The notes under the pieces are model-generated. The model was not told the DNA's origin and searched no databases. It saw only the letters and a list, made by a program, of their open reading frames with translations. Positions 9,806 through 21,129 of a stretch of 64,000 nucleotides of DNA are shown piece after piece (position 1 is the first letter of the stretch; each line of letters opens with the position of its first letter). Origin of the DNA: Byssochlamys sp. IMV 00236 (taxonomy: Eukaryota > Ascomycota > Eurotiomycetes > Eurotiales > Thermoascaceae); assembly GCA_001931875.2 (NCBI GenBank), contig MSJH02000840.1, positions 62,001 to 126,000 of the forward strand, read 5' to 3'. A program made the position numbers and the translations under genes.

Positions 9806-11424
9806 CTAAAGGAACTTCTTGGGCATGTTTGCGCGACGTTTCTTGTAGATGACGTAGGATCCAGCGAGCATGATTTGGAAGGCGATGAGGACGAAGACGA
9901 ATAGGCCCATTCGAGGGGTAGAGGCGGCGATCACTGGGGAAGAGTGGTGTTAGTAAATGCACTACTAGTGATTGCTTTCGGGAGAAGGGCAGGGAGTGAA
10001 TGGATGGCTTACTAGTGTAGATGGAGGTCTGCAGGCTCTCAGTCAGGGTGAGATGGGAGCTCTTCAGAGCTTCTTGGAGCTGGGCGAACCGGTCCTGGTA
10101 GTCTTTGCCTTGTACATCACGCTGGATAGCCTGGAGGAGAGACTCGATTCTCTGCAATCGGGCATCGAGATTGGCGTAGTGATCTTTACTGATGAAGTTG
10201 CGGAGGAGCTCTTGATGGCGTTCCTCTTGCTTCGACCTCAATCCGGTGATCTCGCGGAGCATGGTGTTGCTCGCCTTGCTCATGAGTTGGAGGCGAACGT
10301 GGAGATCTTCAAATTGCTGCGCCGACGTTGTGTAGAACGATGCAGGTTGATCTTGGATGTCCTGAGAGCCAGAGTCTTGTTGGTTGTACAGGGGTTGTTG
10401 GCTGCCCTGCTGCTGCTGGCTTGGAGGCGCTTGTCTCGTGCCAGACTGCAAAGTCCACACCAGAAACTTGAAGACTTCGAAAGAGTCTGGAGTGTCTGGG
10501 GTTGCTGCTGTGACTCCAAAGGTGTTGCCAGCAGGTAGTGCAACCTGTAATCTGTCAGAAACACCCTTCTGTATTTGTAGAACTAGTCGTGCTCACCTTG
10601 TTCGTCTGGAAGCAGAGTTTATCATCGACAGTCACCTCGAGGAGGGTGTTTGTGTGCCTAATCCGAAGAACAGACGGGCGACCGAGATTACGGTAAGGAT
10701 AGTCACAATGGCCAAACGCCAGGCTATCCACATTGGTGTGAGACTTGTAGTCAGTTGTTCCATCATTCAGGAATCCTCGAATACTTCCGCCCTGGACAAT
10801 GATCAGTACCAGTCGTTTCAAACGTCAGTTGCGTAGACTTACTCTTCCAGAGTGGGTGTCAATCGTGAGTGCCAGGCCATCGAATGGGCCGACAGTATAG
10901 ATGCTGGACGTTCCGACCTTGGATTGTCCGTCTTTCGTGTACCACAGCTGGAGATTGCCACCGCCTCTCTCGGGGCCATTAGCTCTGAACTGGAATTCTG
11001 CAATCCATTCGGGCTCGGATATACTTAGTTCTATGTCAGTATAACTGGGCTAATGACTCAAGAGTAGCATAATGAGAAACTTACGGACTTTGGGCCCACA
11101 AGGAACCCCTTGTATGGCCTGGATAAGGCGCGGTCAGAATGATTTTGTCCGAAAGCTAGATAGGAATTAGCAACCAGTCGATGATCTACAATAGAACCGC
11201 GAACTTACTATTTGGGGCCTGAATTGATCGCCCCCCAGGTCCCAGCCGGGGATGGCATCATTGTTTGGGGATATCCTAAAGTGGGAATTAGATAAGCTGG
11301 CCCGAGGGTACTCAACAAGGACATGCAGTTCGTACCTCGATTGATGACCGAAACTTAAACTGTCGACGAACGACTGTGCCTTGGCCGCAGCTATGCAAAA
11401 TGCAACAGAAAGGAAGAGCTTCAT
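9806..11424 (-). CDS. L-type (legume-like) cargo lectin, Emp47/ERGIC-53 type
   Basis: Seven exons (11336-11424, 11209-11275, 11085-11155, 10843-11023, 10597-10791, 10013-10544, 9806-9933) sum to 421 codons (420 aa). Residues 1-17 form a signal peptide (MKLFLSVAFCIAAAKAQ). The lectin domain (about 20-240) shows IPGWDLGGDQF, ILTAPYPGHTRGSLWAQ, NLQLWYTKDG, and IDTHSGRGGSIRGFLNDGT. A Gln-rich linker and a coiled coil (about 270-370) follow, then a membrane span at 387-407 and the cytosolic tail KKRRANMPKKFL. The terminal KKFL is a dilysine retrieval signal, close to the KKFF of ERGIC-53. Such proteins cycle between ER and Golgi and carry high-mannose glycoproteins. The gene is divergent from ALG8, which builds the glycan such lectins recognise. 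Confidence 0.88.
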
Positions 11425-12128
11425 TTTGTCGTGAAATGCGAATATAAACTTCGTGATGTTAGAGTGCTCGAGACGATGTCTAGCCGCAACTGCTGGCACC
11501 AGCTAGCATAAATCGCCCGTCAGGGCTCGTGAAGGGAACTTGAAAATGGCAAGCAGATGATCCAAAGATGCTAGGTCTAGGAGAGATGACCCAATCCAAT
11601 CTCCGTGGTGAACGCCAGCAGGGTATCAATCAGCAATCGTGCTCAGGGGCCCGTGGATTTTCGTCTGGAGAGCTCTGAGACGACACGAGTGGTGATCCAC
11701 CCGACTACAATGGCGACCACGCAGAAGCGAATCTCCCTGGCGGTAGCAACAACGGACGAAGAGAAATCCACGGTATGCCGGACACTCAAGTCAGAGAGAG
11801 CTATTGAATGGCGGACACCAACATCGGACATGTCCATGTGGAGCGTCTTCCCGATCCCTGCGTAGTCAAGTTATTTGAACTGACAGCTTGTCCTCTCCTT
11901 GAGCTTAGCTTGCGCCTGATATGGACACGTCACGTGTCTGCGCGTGCCCGGGCCACGATCTCTCGGCGCGGAAAGTTTAAGGCGCGGAGCTTTATGAGGA
12001 TTAATTATTATCACGGAAATAATAATTATGAGCTAGAGTACAGTAAACTAGTTCATCTTCCATCGCTGCCATCAATCCTCCGTCGTTCTCTGCGCCCAAC
12101 TGCGCCCTCGATATGCTCTGCTGCGCCA
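11425..12128. promoter_or_regulatory. Divergent promoter between the cargo lectin and ALG8
   Basis: This 704-bp interval separates two start codons facing outward, and no gene is supported in it. It contains a perfect 15-bp palindrome GACACGTCACGTGTC at 11924-11938, about 190 bp before the ALG8 start. The palindrome is built from two ACGT cores, which fits a bZIP or bHLH factor. Binding by HacA, the unfolded-protein-response bZIP, is only an inference from the two ER-glycoprotein genes it sits between. Confidence 0.55.
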
Positions 12129-13943
12129 ATGGCTGACCTCTATCCCTCCCTGGCGCAAACCGCCGTGGTTGCTACGGCCTTCAAGCTGCTTCTCTTCCCC
12201 GCATAGTACGTGAGACCCAAAATTTACCCTCCGTCCCTGGACTTGGCGACGATCTTTACTGACATCTCTACCCCGCGACGCAGCAAGTCGACTGACTTCG
12301 AGGTCCACCGCAATTGGCTGGCCATTACCCATTCCCTCCCGCCCAAAGAATGGTACTACGAGGTACGTGGACGTGGAGGTATCGACTGTTTGATCCAGAG
12401 AGGATACTGAGTGTCGGAGCTAGAAAACGTCAGAATGGACTCTCGACTACCCACCATTCTTCGCAGCTTTCGAATGGCTGCTGTCACAAGCTGCGTCTTA
12501 TGCGGATCCTTTGATGCTGGTCGTCCAGAATCTTAATTATGATTCCTGGCAGACCGTCTACTTCCAGAGAACAACGGTTATACTCAGTGAACTGGTTCTT
12601 CTGTATGCGTTGAATCGGTATGACCTCCATAAGCTTGCTAGAAGATTTCTGGTTACTGAGAATATACTAGCTTTGTGGCTTCGGTCCCCTTAGCTAGCAA
12701 GCACCTTGCCCATATTGCCAGTCTCTCGATTCTCCTCTCTCCCGGGCTGCTCATTATCGACCACATCCACTTCCAGTACAATGGTTTCCTCTACGGAATC
12801 CTCGTTCTGTCGATCGTTCTCGCACGCAAGCAGTCTACTCTCCTTTACAGCGGGATTTTGTTCGCTATCCTGCTCTGCTTCAAGCACATCTACCTCTACC
12901 TCTCGCTCGCCTACTTCGTCTACCTACTGCGAGCATACTGTCTCGACCCTAGGTCTATTTTCCGGCCACGGTTCGGTAACATCATCAAGCTGGGCGTATC
13001 AGTTGTAGGCGTTTTCGCTGCCGCATTTGGACCCTTTGTGTACTGGAACCAGTTGCTTCAGTTGAAGGATCGTCTGTTCCCATTCTCTAGGGGATTGTGT
13101 CACGCGTACTGGGCACCTAACATCTGGGCGATGTACTCATTTACGGATCGCGTTCTCATTCCACGTACGTGATATCTTCTGCATCTTGTGTAAATGTCAC
13201 ACTGACAGGGCGTCCATAACAGTTGCGCCTCGCCTGGGACTCAATGTCAACCACGATGCCCTCAGCAGCGTGACCCGAGGTCTGGTTGGAGATACATCGT
13301 TCGCAGTCCTCCCGGAGGTTACCAAGGAGCAGACATTTGCTTTGACATTCATTTTCCAACTGGTGTGTTCTCCAACCCAATATCTGTAATATCAAGTGCA
13401 TTGCTGACTCGTCCATAGCTCCCCCTGATCAAACTCTGGTTCCGACCCGACTGGGACACGTTTGTTGGCGCACTCACGCTTTGCGGATATGCCTCCTTCC
13501 TCTTCGGATGGCACGTCCACGAAAAGGCCGTTCTCCTTATCATCATCCCCTTCAGCCTAATCGCTATAAAAGACCGACGATACTTCGGAGCATTCAAACC
13601 CCTCGCAGTGGCCGGCCATGTCTCTCTCTTCCCGCTCCTCTTCACCGCACCCGAATTCCCCATCAAGACAGTCTACACGATCCTATGGCTGGTCCTTTTC
13701 TTATTTGTCTTCGACCACGTGGCTCCGCCATCAACCCGGCCGCGGGTCTTCCTCCTGGACCGCTTCTCCTTATTCTACATCACGATCGCCATCCCGCTCA
13801 TCGTGTACTGCTCGCTTGTTCATCAGCTCATTTTCGGATTCGGTAAATACGAGTTCTTACCGCTGATGTTCATGAGCAGCTACTCTGCTCTCGGAGTCGT
13901 AGGGAGCTGGGTGGGGTTCATGGTGGTGTATTTCACCGCATAG
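12129..13943 (+). CDS. ALG8: Dolichyl-P-Glc:Glc1Man9GlcNAc2-PP-dolichol alpha-1,3-glucosyltransferase (ALG8)
   Basis: Six exons (12129-12205, 12284-12362, 12424-12617, 12671-13164, 13223-13362, 13419-13943) sum to 503 codons (502 aa). The ALG6/ALG8 family signature is clear: [18 protein letters not shown], then [19 protein letters not shown], then [18 protein letters not shown], and [16 protein letters not shown]. These lumenal-loop motifs and the many hydrophobic spans mark an ER membrane GT-C glycosyltransferase. It adds the second glucose to the lipid-linked oligosaccharide before N-glycosylation. The [13 protein letters not shown] segment and the length fit ALG8 better than ALG6. The first exon encodes only 26 residues ending in the first membrane segment. 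Confidence 0.9.
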
Positions 13944-14298
13944 TCTTCTTCACTGTTTCTTTTCTTTTCTTCTCTTTTTCTTTTCCTATTTATATACCTG
14001 TCGTTTTTTAACCTTACCAAGCTTATTTCATTATTCAGGTTGATAGAGCGCTAGAGTTAGCTGCTGTACTTGAAAAATTGCATCTGATAGTGCTGGGGTT
14101 ACTCAAAACTGAGAAGGGCAAAATCCAATATAAGAGTAGAATGATATTAGAAAATATCATCCTGTTCTGCCATGAAACATATGCACGTAGATGGTGTCCT
14201 GATGAACGCTGCGAATTTGTACAGTACAAGTATAGAAGCTCTAGAATAGTTAGTTCTGATACTTATATCATCACTGAAATAACACTCAATTATCTCTT

Positions 14299-14324
14299 AA
14301 AAAAAAAAAAAAAAAAAAAAAAAA
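14299..14324. repeat. Poly(A) tract, 26 bases
   Basis: An uninterrupted run of 26 adenines about 350 bp downstream of the ALG8 stop codon. No retroposed gene, reverse-transcriptase fragment or target-site duplication was recognised next to it. Confidence 0.9.
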
Positions 14325-15926
14325 CTCAAAAGAACGTCTAGAGTATAGAAATCATATACAATAGAACCATATAGTCCTCTGAACTTTTCTAGCTATGTAG
14401 TTCCGACCCACCGAGCGAGCGACGACAAAAAAACCGTTTCTGCCGAGACGGCGCTTATCCGCACGTGGGTTAGAAGACGCGCTAAAATCCAAAAGGAAAA
14501 AGTGGGAACGCGCACCGCACCGCCTTCGATGGGTCCGCCTAGTACGGAGATGGTATTAACCTATTATTACCTACTCCCGTCGTTGTTGCTTTTAGAGTAT
14601 TTCTTGGTGGTATGCGCGGTGGTGTTGGGTATTTAGAACTTACGAGCAGCCGAAAGGGCTGGAGAGGGATTTGCCTTTGATTATTATGGCCAATGCAGTA
14701 ACATGCAGGATTGGTTCTATTTGTTATCGATAAGTGATATGACGTAGTTGGGGAACCCACCTAGTACCATAGTTATTTTATGATATATTTTTTTGCTTTG
14801 GGATGATGCTGGGGTTAACGTGGAGGATGTACGCTTTGCATCTCATTCTTGATGAGATTCAATATGGCGATATCACATGCTCATAGTTTTGGCCATTGCG
14901 TCTTTTATATGTATGTGTATCTGTGGGTGCTGGCATAAAACTTGCCAAGTTAGTGGTTGAGATCGATACGTGGTCGACATAGCCGCTTCTAGTCACTGTG
15001 AAAGCTAGGTCGGAGACGTGGACGCCTTTGAAACAGTGACCGGCGCATACTTATCCAATAAGAAAATAAGAAATGAAATAACATGAAAAGTCGATCCTGT
15101 ATGACGGAAGGAATGATAAGGGGGGGAAAAGCTGCCGTCAACAAGCGGAAGGTTAGTGCGCTGCCTGAGAGCGCATATACTAAAACTGCACCTTAGAAGT
15201 AGACCACAAGACGTGCATAACTCGGATGGATGATAGGCATATAAAAAAGATAAAAAAAGATGCTGCAGTGGGAGGATCAGGTATCAATGTGCGGAGACTA
15301 GGACATTAAGACGGTCACGAGTGCCAGCCAATTTGTATAAGCTTGATGAGAACACATATTGTCAATAGAATCGCATAGGAAGCGCAAGGGTGTAATAAAC
15401 CCATCGATAGATCTGTCTAAATCATGGTGAGGTTCACATATCATGGTCATTGTTGAATGATCCCAATAGTCAAGACAAGGAGTCGGCTGTTTCTGTGTCT
15501 ACCTACTTCGAAATCCCCGTAGGAATCAGATCAGCTGCTAGCTTTGAAATAACAAGGGAGAATGGGCTAGTGGATGGAAATTATCGACTCAGAAGACTTT
15601 TTGTCGATAGAAATCAACTCAAGGGTTGTATGTGGTAGACAGGGCAGAACGGTCGCGGAGGCGTTGGGGTATAATTGTCTCCTTCCCCCTTCTCCGCACC
15701 GCGTCGCGATCTAGATCGAGATGTGATATGTTTACCAGCGGGCATGACCTTGGAGATAGATTGAAAAGAAAATCCTGTGATTTGACGAGATAGAGCAGCT
15801 TGCGCGGAACAGAAAGAATGGCAGAACGTTGGGGAACGGTGGGGGAGAGCGGTTAGGAGAGTTGGGCAAAGCCAGCTGGGGGGGTAGCAGGCCGCGAGGA
15901 GGGGGAAGAGCGTGTTGATGGGCCGG

Positions 15927-15947
15927 GAGGTACCTACGCGGTACCTC
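15927..15947. repeat. Short perfect inverted repeat
   Basis: GAGGTACC, a 5-bp loop TACGC, then GGTACCTC. Both arms match over 8 bp. It lies about 800 bp upstream of the ITC1-like start, in GC-rich sequence. Confidence 0.7.
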
Positions 15948-16742
15948 TGCTGTGGCCGCAGCGGTGCGGTGTCCGCAAGTCACTGAGAGGTCCCGCCGGT
16001 CCGCGTGCTCTCGCTGGGCCAGCTTCTTCGGTGCTGCTGCTCTTCTCCTCGTCTGGACCAATCACCGGGCGCCCTGGGCCGGGGGTCCGTCCCTCCTCCA
16101 CCACTCGCCAGATGCTCCTGGGCCGGCTCTGCCGCTGCCCGCCCTAGACTATTCTTTCGACCGCTTCCTCTCGACTCTTTCTTTCTTCCTCTCGATCGTC
16201 TTCTCGTCATTCGCCTCTCAACGCAAAGACGGCGTCTGTTCCGCTACGCAATCCACCCAACTCCCGACCTCCAGCCTGCGGAGATTCTGCGACGAGACGA
16301 TCGACAAGCGCGCTTCTCCGTATTGACTCCGCAATTATTGTTTCGCGCACCAGTTTTCAGAGGCGGGCAAAAGAAAACGGGTGCAGGACGCGTCTTCCGG
16401 TACGTCTGTTTGCTTTTATGGTCGGATCAGTGATAATATAGCTCCTCTTCGGCGTATGGCGCGAAAATATACTCCGCACGGCCTAAATGCCGTTCTCTTG
16501 GCTCCTGATGGAAGTTGGAGAATTTGAAGAGAAGCTGCCAGCTCTGCATCTAGGATCGCAGTTACAAACTACAAATCACATCTGCTACGCGCCGTCACAG
16601 TGTTTTCTTTTCATGAACCTGGCCTCTGCGCGTGTCTTACTTCAGATTCTAACCATGTCCCTATTAGAATTGAAATCGTCCGCGCGCATATCCCTCGGCG
16701 ATCTATGACTGACTAGCGTGGTAACGCCGCTTGTGTTGGATA

Positions 16743-19700
16743 ATGGTACGAGATTCTTGGGTCGACGACAGAACGAGTATGTACTGATGTGGCGGAAATA
16801 GGTCTTGTTCAAGCGGAAACCCGTCCAGTACCTCCCAAGGCCCACGATAGACGATGACAACTCCGAGGTATGGGCCGATCATCTTGTCAGGTCTACAGTT
16901 ACGGGACAATATGGCTTACAAGCATGACGCAGGTCTGGGTCATACCGGAGACCAATGAGGTCTTCACGAATTACGAGCCATACCTTCAGAGGATGGATTT
17001 TTACAAGCAGAGGCGGTTCATCTGTGAGATAACCGGGCATTCGGGTCTGACGTTCTTCGAAGCATTGAAGAGCGAGGTACGCATGTTTTCTCCAGTTTTG
17101 TATCGCTTACTGGTTGAAGGGGCTGACAACTCGTAGATGGATGAGTCTAAAGAATTGAATAATGCCTTCCCCGATGCTCTCAAGGAGCCCATCCTCCGCA
17201 GGGTGCAGTTCTCCACCGTGTCACGGATAGATAATCTGGGTAAGTCTGACAAATGCATTGCTTGTAATATCAATACAAGCTAACAGGTTTGCTTTAGTGG
17301 ACGAAGTATACGAGGTGAGCTCATACAAGTTAAAACCAGGGCTGGTCATCAATCTTAACTGGGGAGACAGGATTTCAAGCAGGACTTTTATCCCGGGGAG
17401 CAAGTTGTCATTCTACTCACGGATAATTCCCGTCTACACGGCATGATTCGAGACAAGGCCAATTTCCCGGAACAGCTAAACCCCGATGGGACGGTGAAGG
17501 CACCGGCATACGCCAGGTATCTGGTGAAGATCCTGGACCGTCCCAACGAAGAGGCTTTACTCGACCAAGAACATCTGACTCGTGATCGGAAGGCTTTTAC
17601 AAAGCAGATGCTGCGTGCTTTCATCAAAAACAACGTTACGAGGGAGGCCTGGAGCGGAGCTCCATGGCTAGTAAAGCCTAGCATTGCAGAAGAATACAAG
17701 ATCCCCACCGAAGTGCCAAAACACTTGCAGTACGGAACTCGAGTGGCTGAGAAGAAGGCTATGAAGAAAGGGGACCAGGAGGGCTTCTTTGGCTTTTTCG
17801 CCTCACAACGTCTACCGGAATTGAAGCCAGCAGTCAAAGGCCAGAAGGTAAAGCCGTCACCACAGGACTTGGCAAAATCGAGAGAAGAGCAGTATCTAGA
17901 GTACCAGCGCTCGTTGAACGGGAATCCCGCCTTCGTCCTACCAAAGCAATCTGCTGGTGGGCCTGGTCGGCAGCCGAAATCCCAGGACGCGGACAAGGAC
18001 AAGAAAGCACAAATTGCTGTCGTTGTCAAATCTGAGACACCTAAACCTCCCCCTCCCCCTCCCATCAAATATCCAATCGAAGATCTCGACATACCTCCGG
18101 CTCGAAACGGGAAGCATCGACCTGCACTCAAGTTCTTGACCGATGAACAAGCTGCCATCACAGACGATCCCAACTTGCTGCCGGCTGATATCAAGCCAGA
18201 ATCAGTCGGTTTCTTGCTTGAAATCTGGAATACGCTCAACGTATACTGTGAGGTCTTTCAACTGGACTCTTTCACCTTTGATGATTTTGTGCAAGCCATC
18301 CGGTTCTCCTCAGACGATGTCGATTGTGAACTCTTCGTGGAAGCCCACTGTGCTGTTCTCAAAAAGCTGGTCAATGCGCAGGATGATGACGACGGTGCGA
18401 TTCAGGTATCGCTCCCAGACCTTCCGAATGATGGGTCGGACGAGGACGAAGAAGAAGAGGAAGAGGAACCGACCCCTGAGCCGGAGCCGGTGTTCACTCG
18501 GATGACCACGCGGAGCAGTCTGGCCAAGGCGGAAGCTGAGAACCTAAAGAAACAAGACAACACGAGTCGCGAGAATTCCGTCGAGGCGAAGCCGCATCGG
18601 GCCGCAGAAATGTTCGTCGAAGATAGCTGGATTGATCGTCTGCGCAAGAGGGACTTTAGAAATGGGGGCTGGGAGCTCATCATGGTCGGTCTTTTGCACC
18701 AGCTGTCCGCTCGTCCGCGCATGGAAGAGGTATGCGACGAGATTCTCAAACATCTGGCGCCACTTGATGCCGAGCCGACCAAGGAGACTGCACAGTCTCA
18801 GTATGCAACTCTTGATGTCAACCTGCGTATTCGGGCTCTGCAGATAATCTGCATGTTGACCTTGGAAACAAAAGCCATCAAGAACTATATGGAAGAGTGC
18901 AGCAATCAAATGACGGAGTTCCGCAAGGAGAAGATCGAATATCAGAGAGCTCGCAAAGCAGCGTAAGTTTGTTCCCCGTTGTTTTCTATCGTCCCCTCTA
19001 ACATCACATAATCTAGACTCGAGGAACTTCGTCGGTTGCACGAGGAGCGGAAGGAACTCCAACCAGAACCAGAGAAATCACCGTCCCCTGTGCCTGAGCT
19101 GGAGGCACTGAATGATCCAAAGGTCACTGCTGTGGACGATGATTCCGATCAAGTCATGGATACTGAAGATGAAGAGCCTCATGAAGGCCGCTCACTACGA
19201 GGGGGCATGGACAGGATCCTTGAACGAAAACGAAAGCAGGAAGAAGAACAGAAGAGAAAGGAACAGCTGGCGAAGCAACCTAAAGGATCGAAACAGTACC
19301 AACGAGTGCTCAAGAAGATCGAAGACGAGAAGGCCAAAATTGCCAAACTCGAGCAGGAGATCGCGGTTGTGGATAATGACTTGAGGGAGGCCGACTGCCC
19401 TCGAACAAGATGCCTTGGCAAGGATCGCTTCTGCAACCGTTACTGGTGGTTCGAACGCAATGCTATGCCTTACGAGGGGTTGCCCAACAGCTCCACTGCA
19501 GAGGCTCATTATACCAATGGCCGGTTATGGGTGCAGGGACCGGATGATATGGAGCGAGAGGGCTTTATCGACGTTTCAGAAGATCTGAAGAAGCAGTACG
19601 TGAAGGACCATCAGATGACTCCAGCGGAAAGGAAGAAGAGCGAAGAAGGACCAACGAGTATTCCCGATGCGCGACATTGGGGTTTCTACGACGATCCAGA

Positions 19701-20088
19701 GTCGATGGATCAGCTCATCAGCTGGCTCGATACGCGTGGTGTGCGAGAGCTGAAACTTCGCAAGGAACTCATTCTACAACGAGACAACATCGTGAAATAT
19801 ATGAAGAAACGCCAGGAATATCTCACTGAGACCGAGGAAAGGGCGCACTCGGAAGAACTTCCAGCCAAGAGAATGGCAACCCGTACCAAGACCTACATCG
19901 AAGATCCCAAACATCGGTGTCTCAAGTGGAGAAACACGACGGCTCTCTCTGAGAATGGGCATCTCCATGTAGACCCGGGACGGCCTGCGAAGCGCGCAAG
20001 AAAAGCCGCCGACGACACGCGGGAGACGAAGGCGACCAACCGTCAAGGAAAGTCGTTGACCAGACAGGGCTCGCGGTATCACTTCTAA
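16743..20088 (+). CDS. Itc1-like subunit of an ISWI chromatin remodeler (WAC-DDT-WHIM protein)
   Basis: Seven exons (16743-16745, 16802-16867, 16933-17076, 17137-17239, 17298-17314, 17371-18962, 19017-20088) total 999 codons (998 aa). The N-terminus reads M-VLFKRKPVQYLPRP, very close to yeast Itc1. This is reached only if the ATG stands alone in exon 1 and the intron 16746-16801 is removed. The WAC domain covers about residues 20-125 (VWVIPETNEVFTNYEPYL). The DDT domain is at about 390-450 (VGFLLEIWNTLNVY). WHIM motifs are near 532 (FRNGGWELIMVGLLHQL), 767 (RCLGKDRFCNRYWWFER) and 861 (WGFYDDPESMDQLISWLD). The order matches Acf1/BAZ1A and Itc1, the large non-catalytic partners that let ISWI space nucleosomes. 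A 17-nt microexon (17298-17314) is also predicted. Acidic tracts follow the DDT domain. Confidence 0.88.
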
Positions 20089-21129
20089 GCCAACCAGCCC
20101 CTTGGGCTTATTAATACTTACTATGTTCGTGTTTTTCGCCTCCACGGCTTTCCGTCAGCTCCGACTGTCGCCGGATCCTATCGCAAGATCAACGAGGCAA
20201 GCGACATCCAGCGAGTACTGCGAGGATTTCTTTCTTTTTTATGCATGAGCCATGAGACCCACGAGTGCTTTGAGAATTTACATAGATACAGACTTTTCAA
20301 CAGCGGACGCATGTGCATAGACCACGCGGGGTTGGGCATTGCGGGGTTTTCATTTTCGAACGGGGGTTTCCAGTACCCGGTGTCAGTGGGGACCTGTACA
20401 CCTGAATTGTCTTTTTGCTTCATTACAAGGTGGCGCCTTTATTGTGTTGTGCATTTTGGGCGAAGTATTGGTGCGGAAAAGGCGTGTTTGAAGATTGGTG
20501 TCTTGGTTTTGTCTGGTGTAGTGGGATCTGGTGCACTCCCGATCATGGGAGACGCTGCAAATCTCGTCTTATCTTATATAGCTTCGAAATATAGAAAAGT
20601 TATTGGTACAGCACGCTGCTCTGTTATGTCCAAACCACTTAATATCAACCATCTACGATGTATGAGACTCCGCATCCAGTAAGTCACGAGACCTCTAATG
20701 AACCACCAATTATCTCCGGGTATAATTACTAAAGCCGGAGGTGTGATTAGCCGCGGTCCAGGGGCAAAACTGTAATGTGACGGTAATAACCGTCGATCTG
20801 TGCGGGGATCCCGTGTATCGGCACGTTTTCTGCGCACGGCACGGCATCAGACCGGAGTTCCGCGTCCTCGGCGCAGGCTCTCCGCCTTCCTAGACCGACG
20901 TCAGCGGGCAGAGAAAAGAATCTCGTGAGATCAGGGACGCTCTTCTCTATCGTGGACATCCCCAGTGGGACACTGGCGTTGATGCTCTCAGTCTATCTTG
21001 AACATCCACGATCGACTTCCATGCCGTCCATGGCAGCGTCCGTTCGATAATACTCCAACACCCCAGGACACCCCATCTTTTAATTTCTCAACCGACATCC
21101 CGTTCCATACCACCCTCCCTCTACGCTGA
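20089..21129. other. Intergenic region between the ITC1-like gene and the carrier gene
   Basis: No gene is supported. The stretch should carry the 3' end of the ITC1-like gene and the promoter of the mitochondrial carrier. A pyrimidine-rich stretch at about 21050-21125 precedes the carrier start. Confidence 0.55.

Larger units (their letters stand above)
13944..16742. other. Gene-free interval between ALG8 and the ITC1-like gene
   Basis: About 2.8 kb without a supported coding region. It contains a 26-base A run (14299-14324), AT-rich noncoding DNA to about 15640, a short perfect inverted repeat at 15927-15947, and a pyrimidine-rich stretch around 16150-16215 typical of fungal core promoters. 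Apparent frames around 15730-16430 lie on both strands at once, are composition-driven and match no family. A long 5' leader of the ITC1-like gene probably occupies the last 500 bp. Confidence 0.55.

Noticed and set aside
9972..10538. 188-codon plus-strand frame opposite the lectin coiled-coil exon
   Set aside because: It is a mirror of the long lectin exon 10013-10544. Regular codon use on the minus strand keeps the opposite frame open.
14299..14324. A26 run considered as the tail of a retroposed sequence
   Set aside because: No retrotransposon-like coding sequence, target duplication or processed gene was found beside it.
15732..16433. Overlapping frames of 110-142 codons on both strands upstream of the ITC1-like gene
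   Set aside because: They overlap in several frames, are rich in Arg/Ser/Pro, and sit in a GC- and pyrimidine-rich promoter-like segment.
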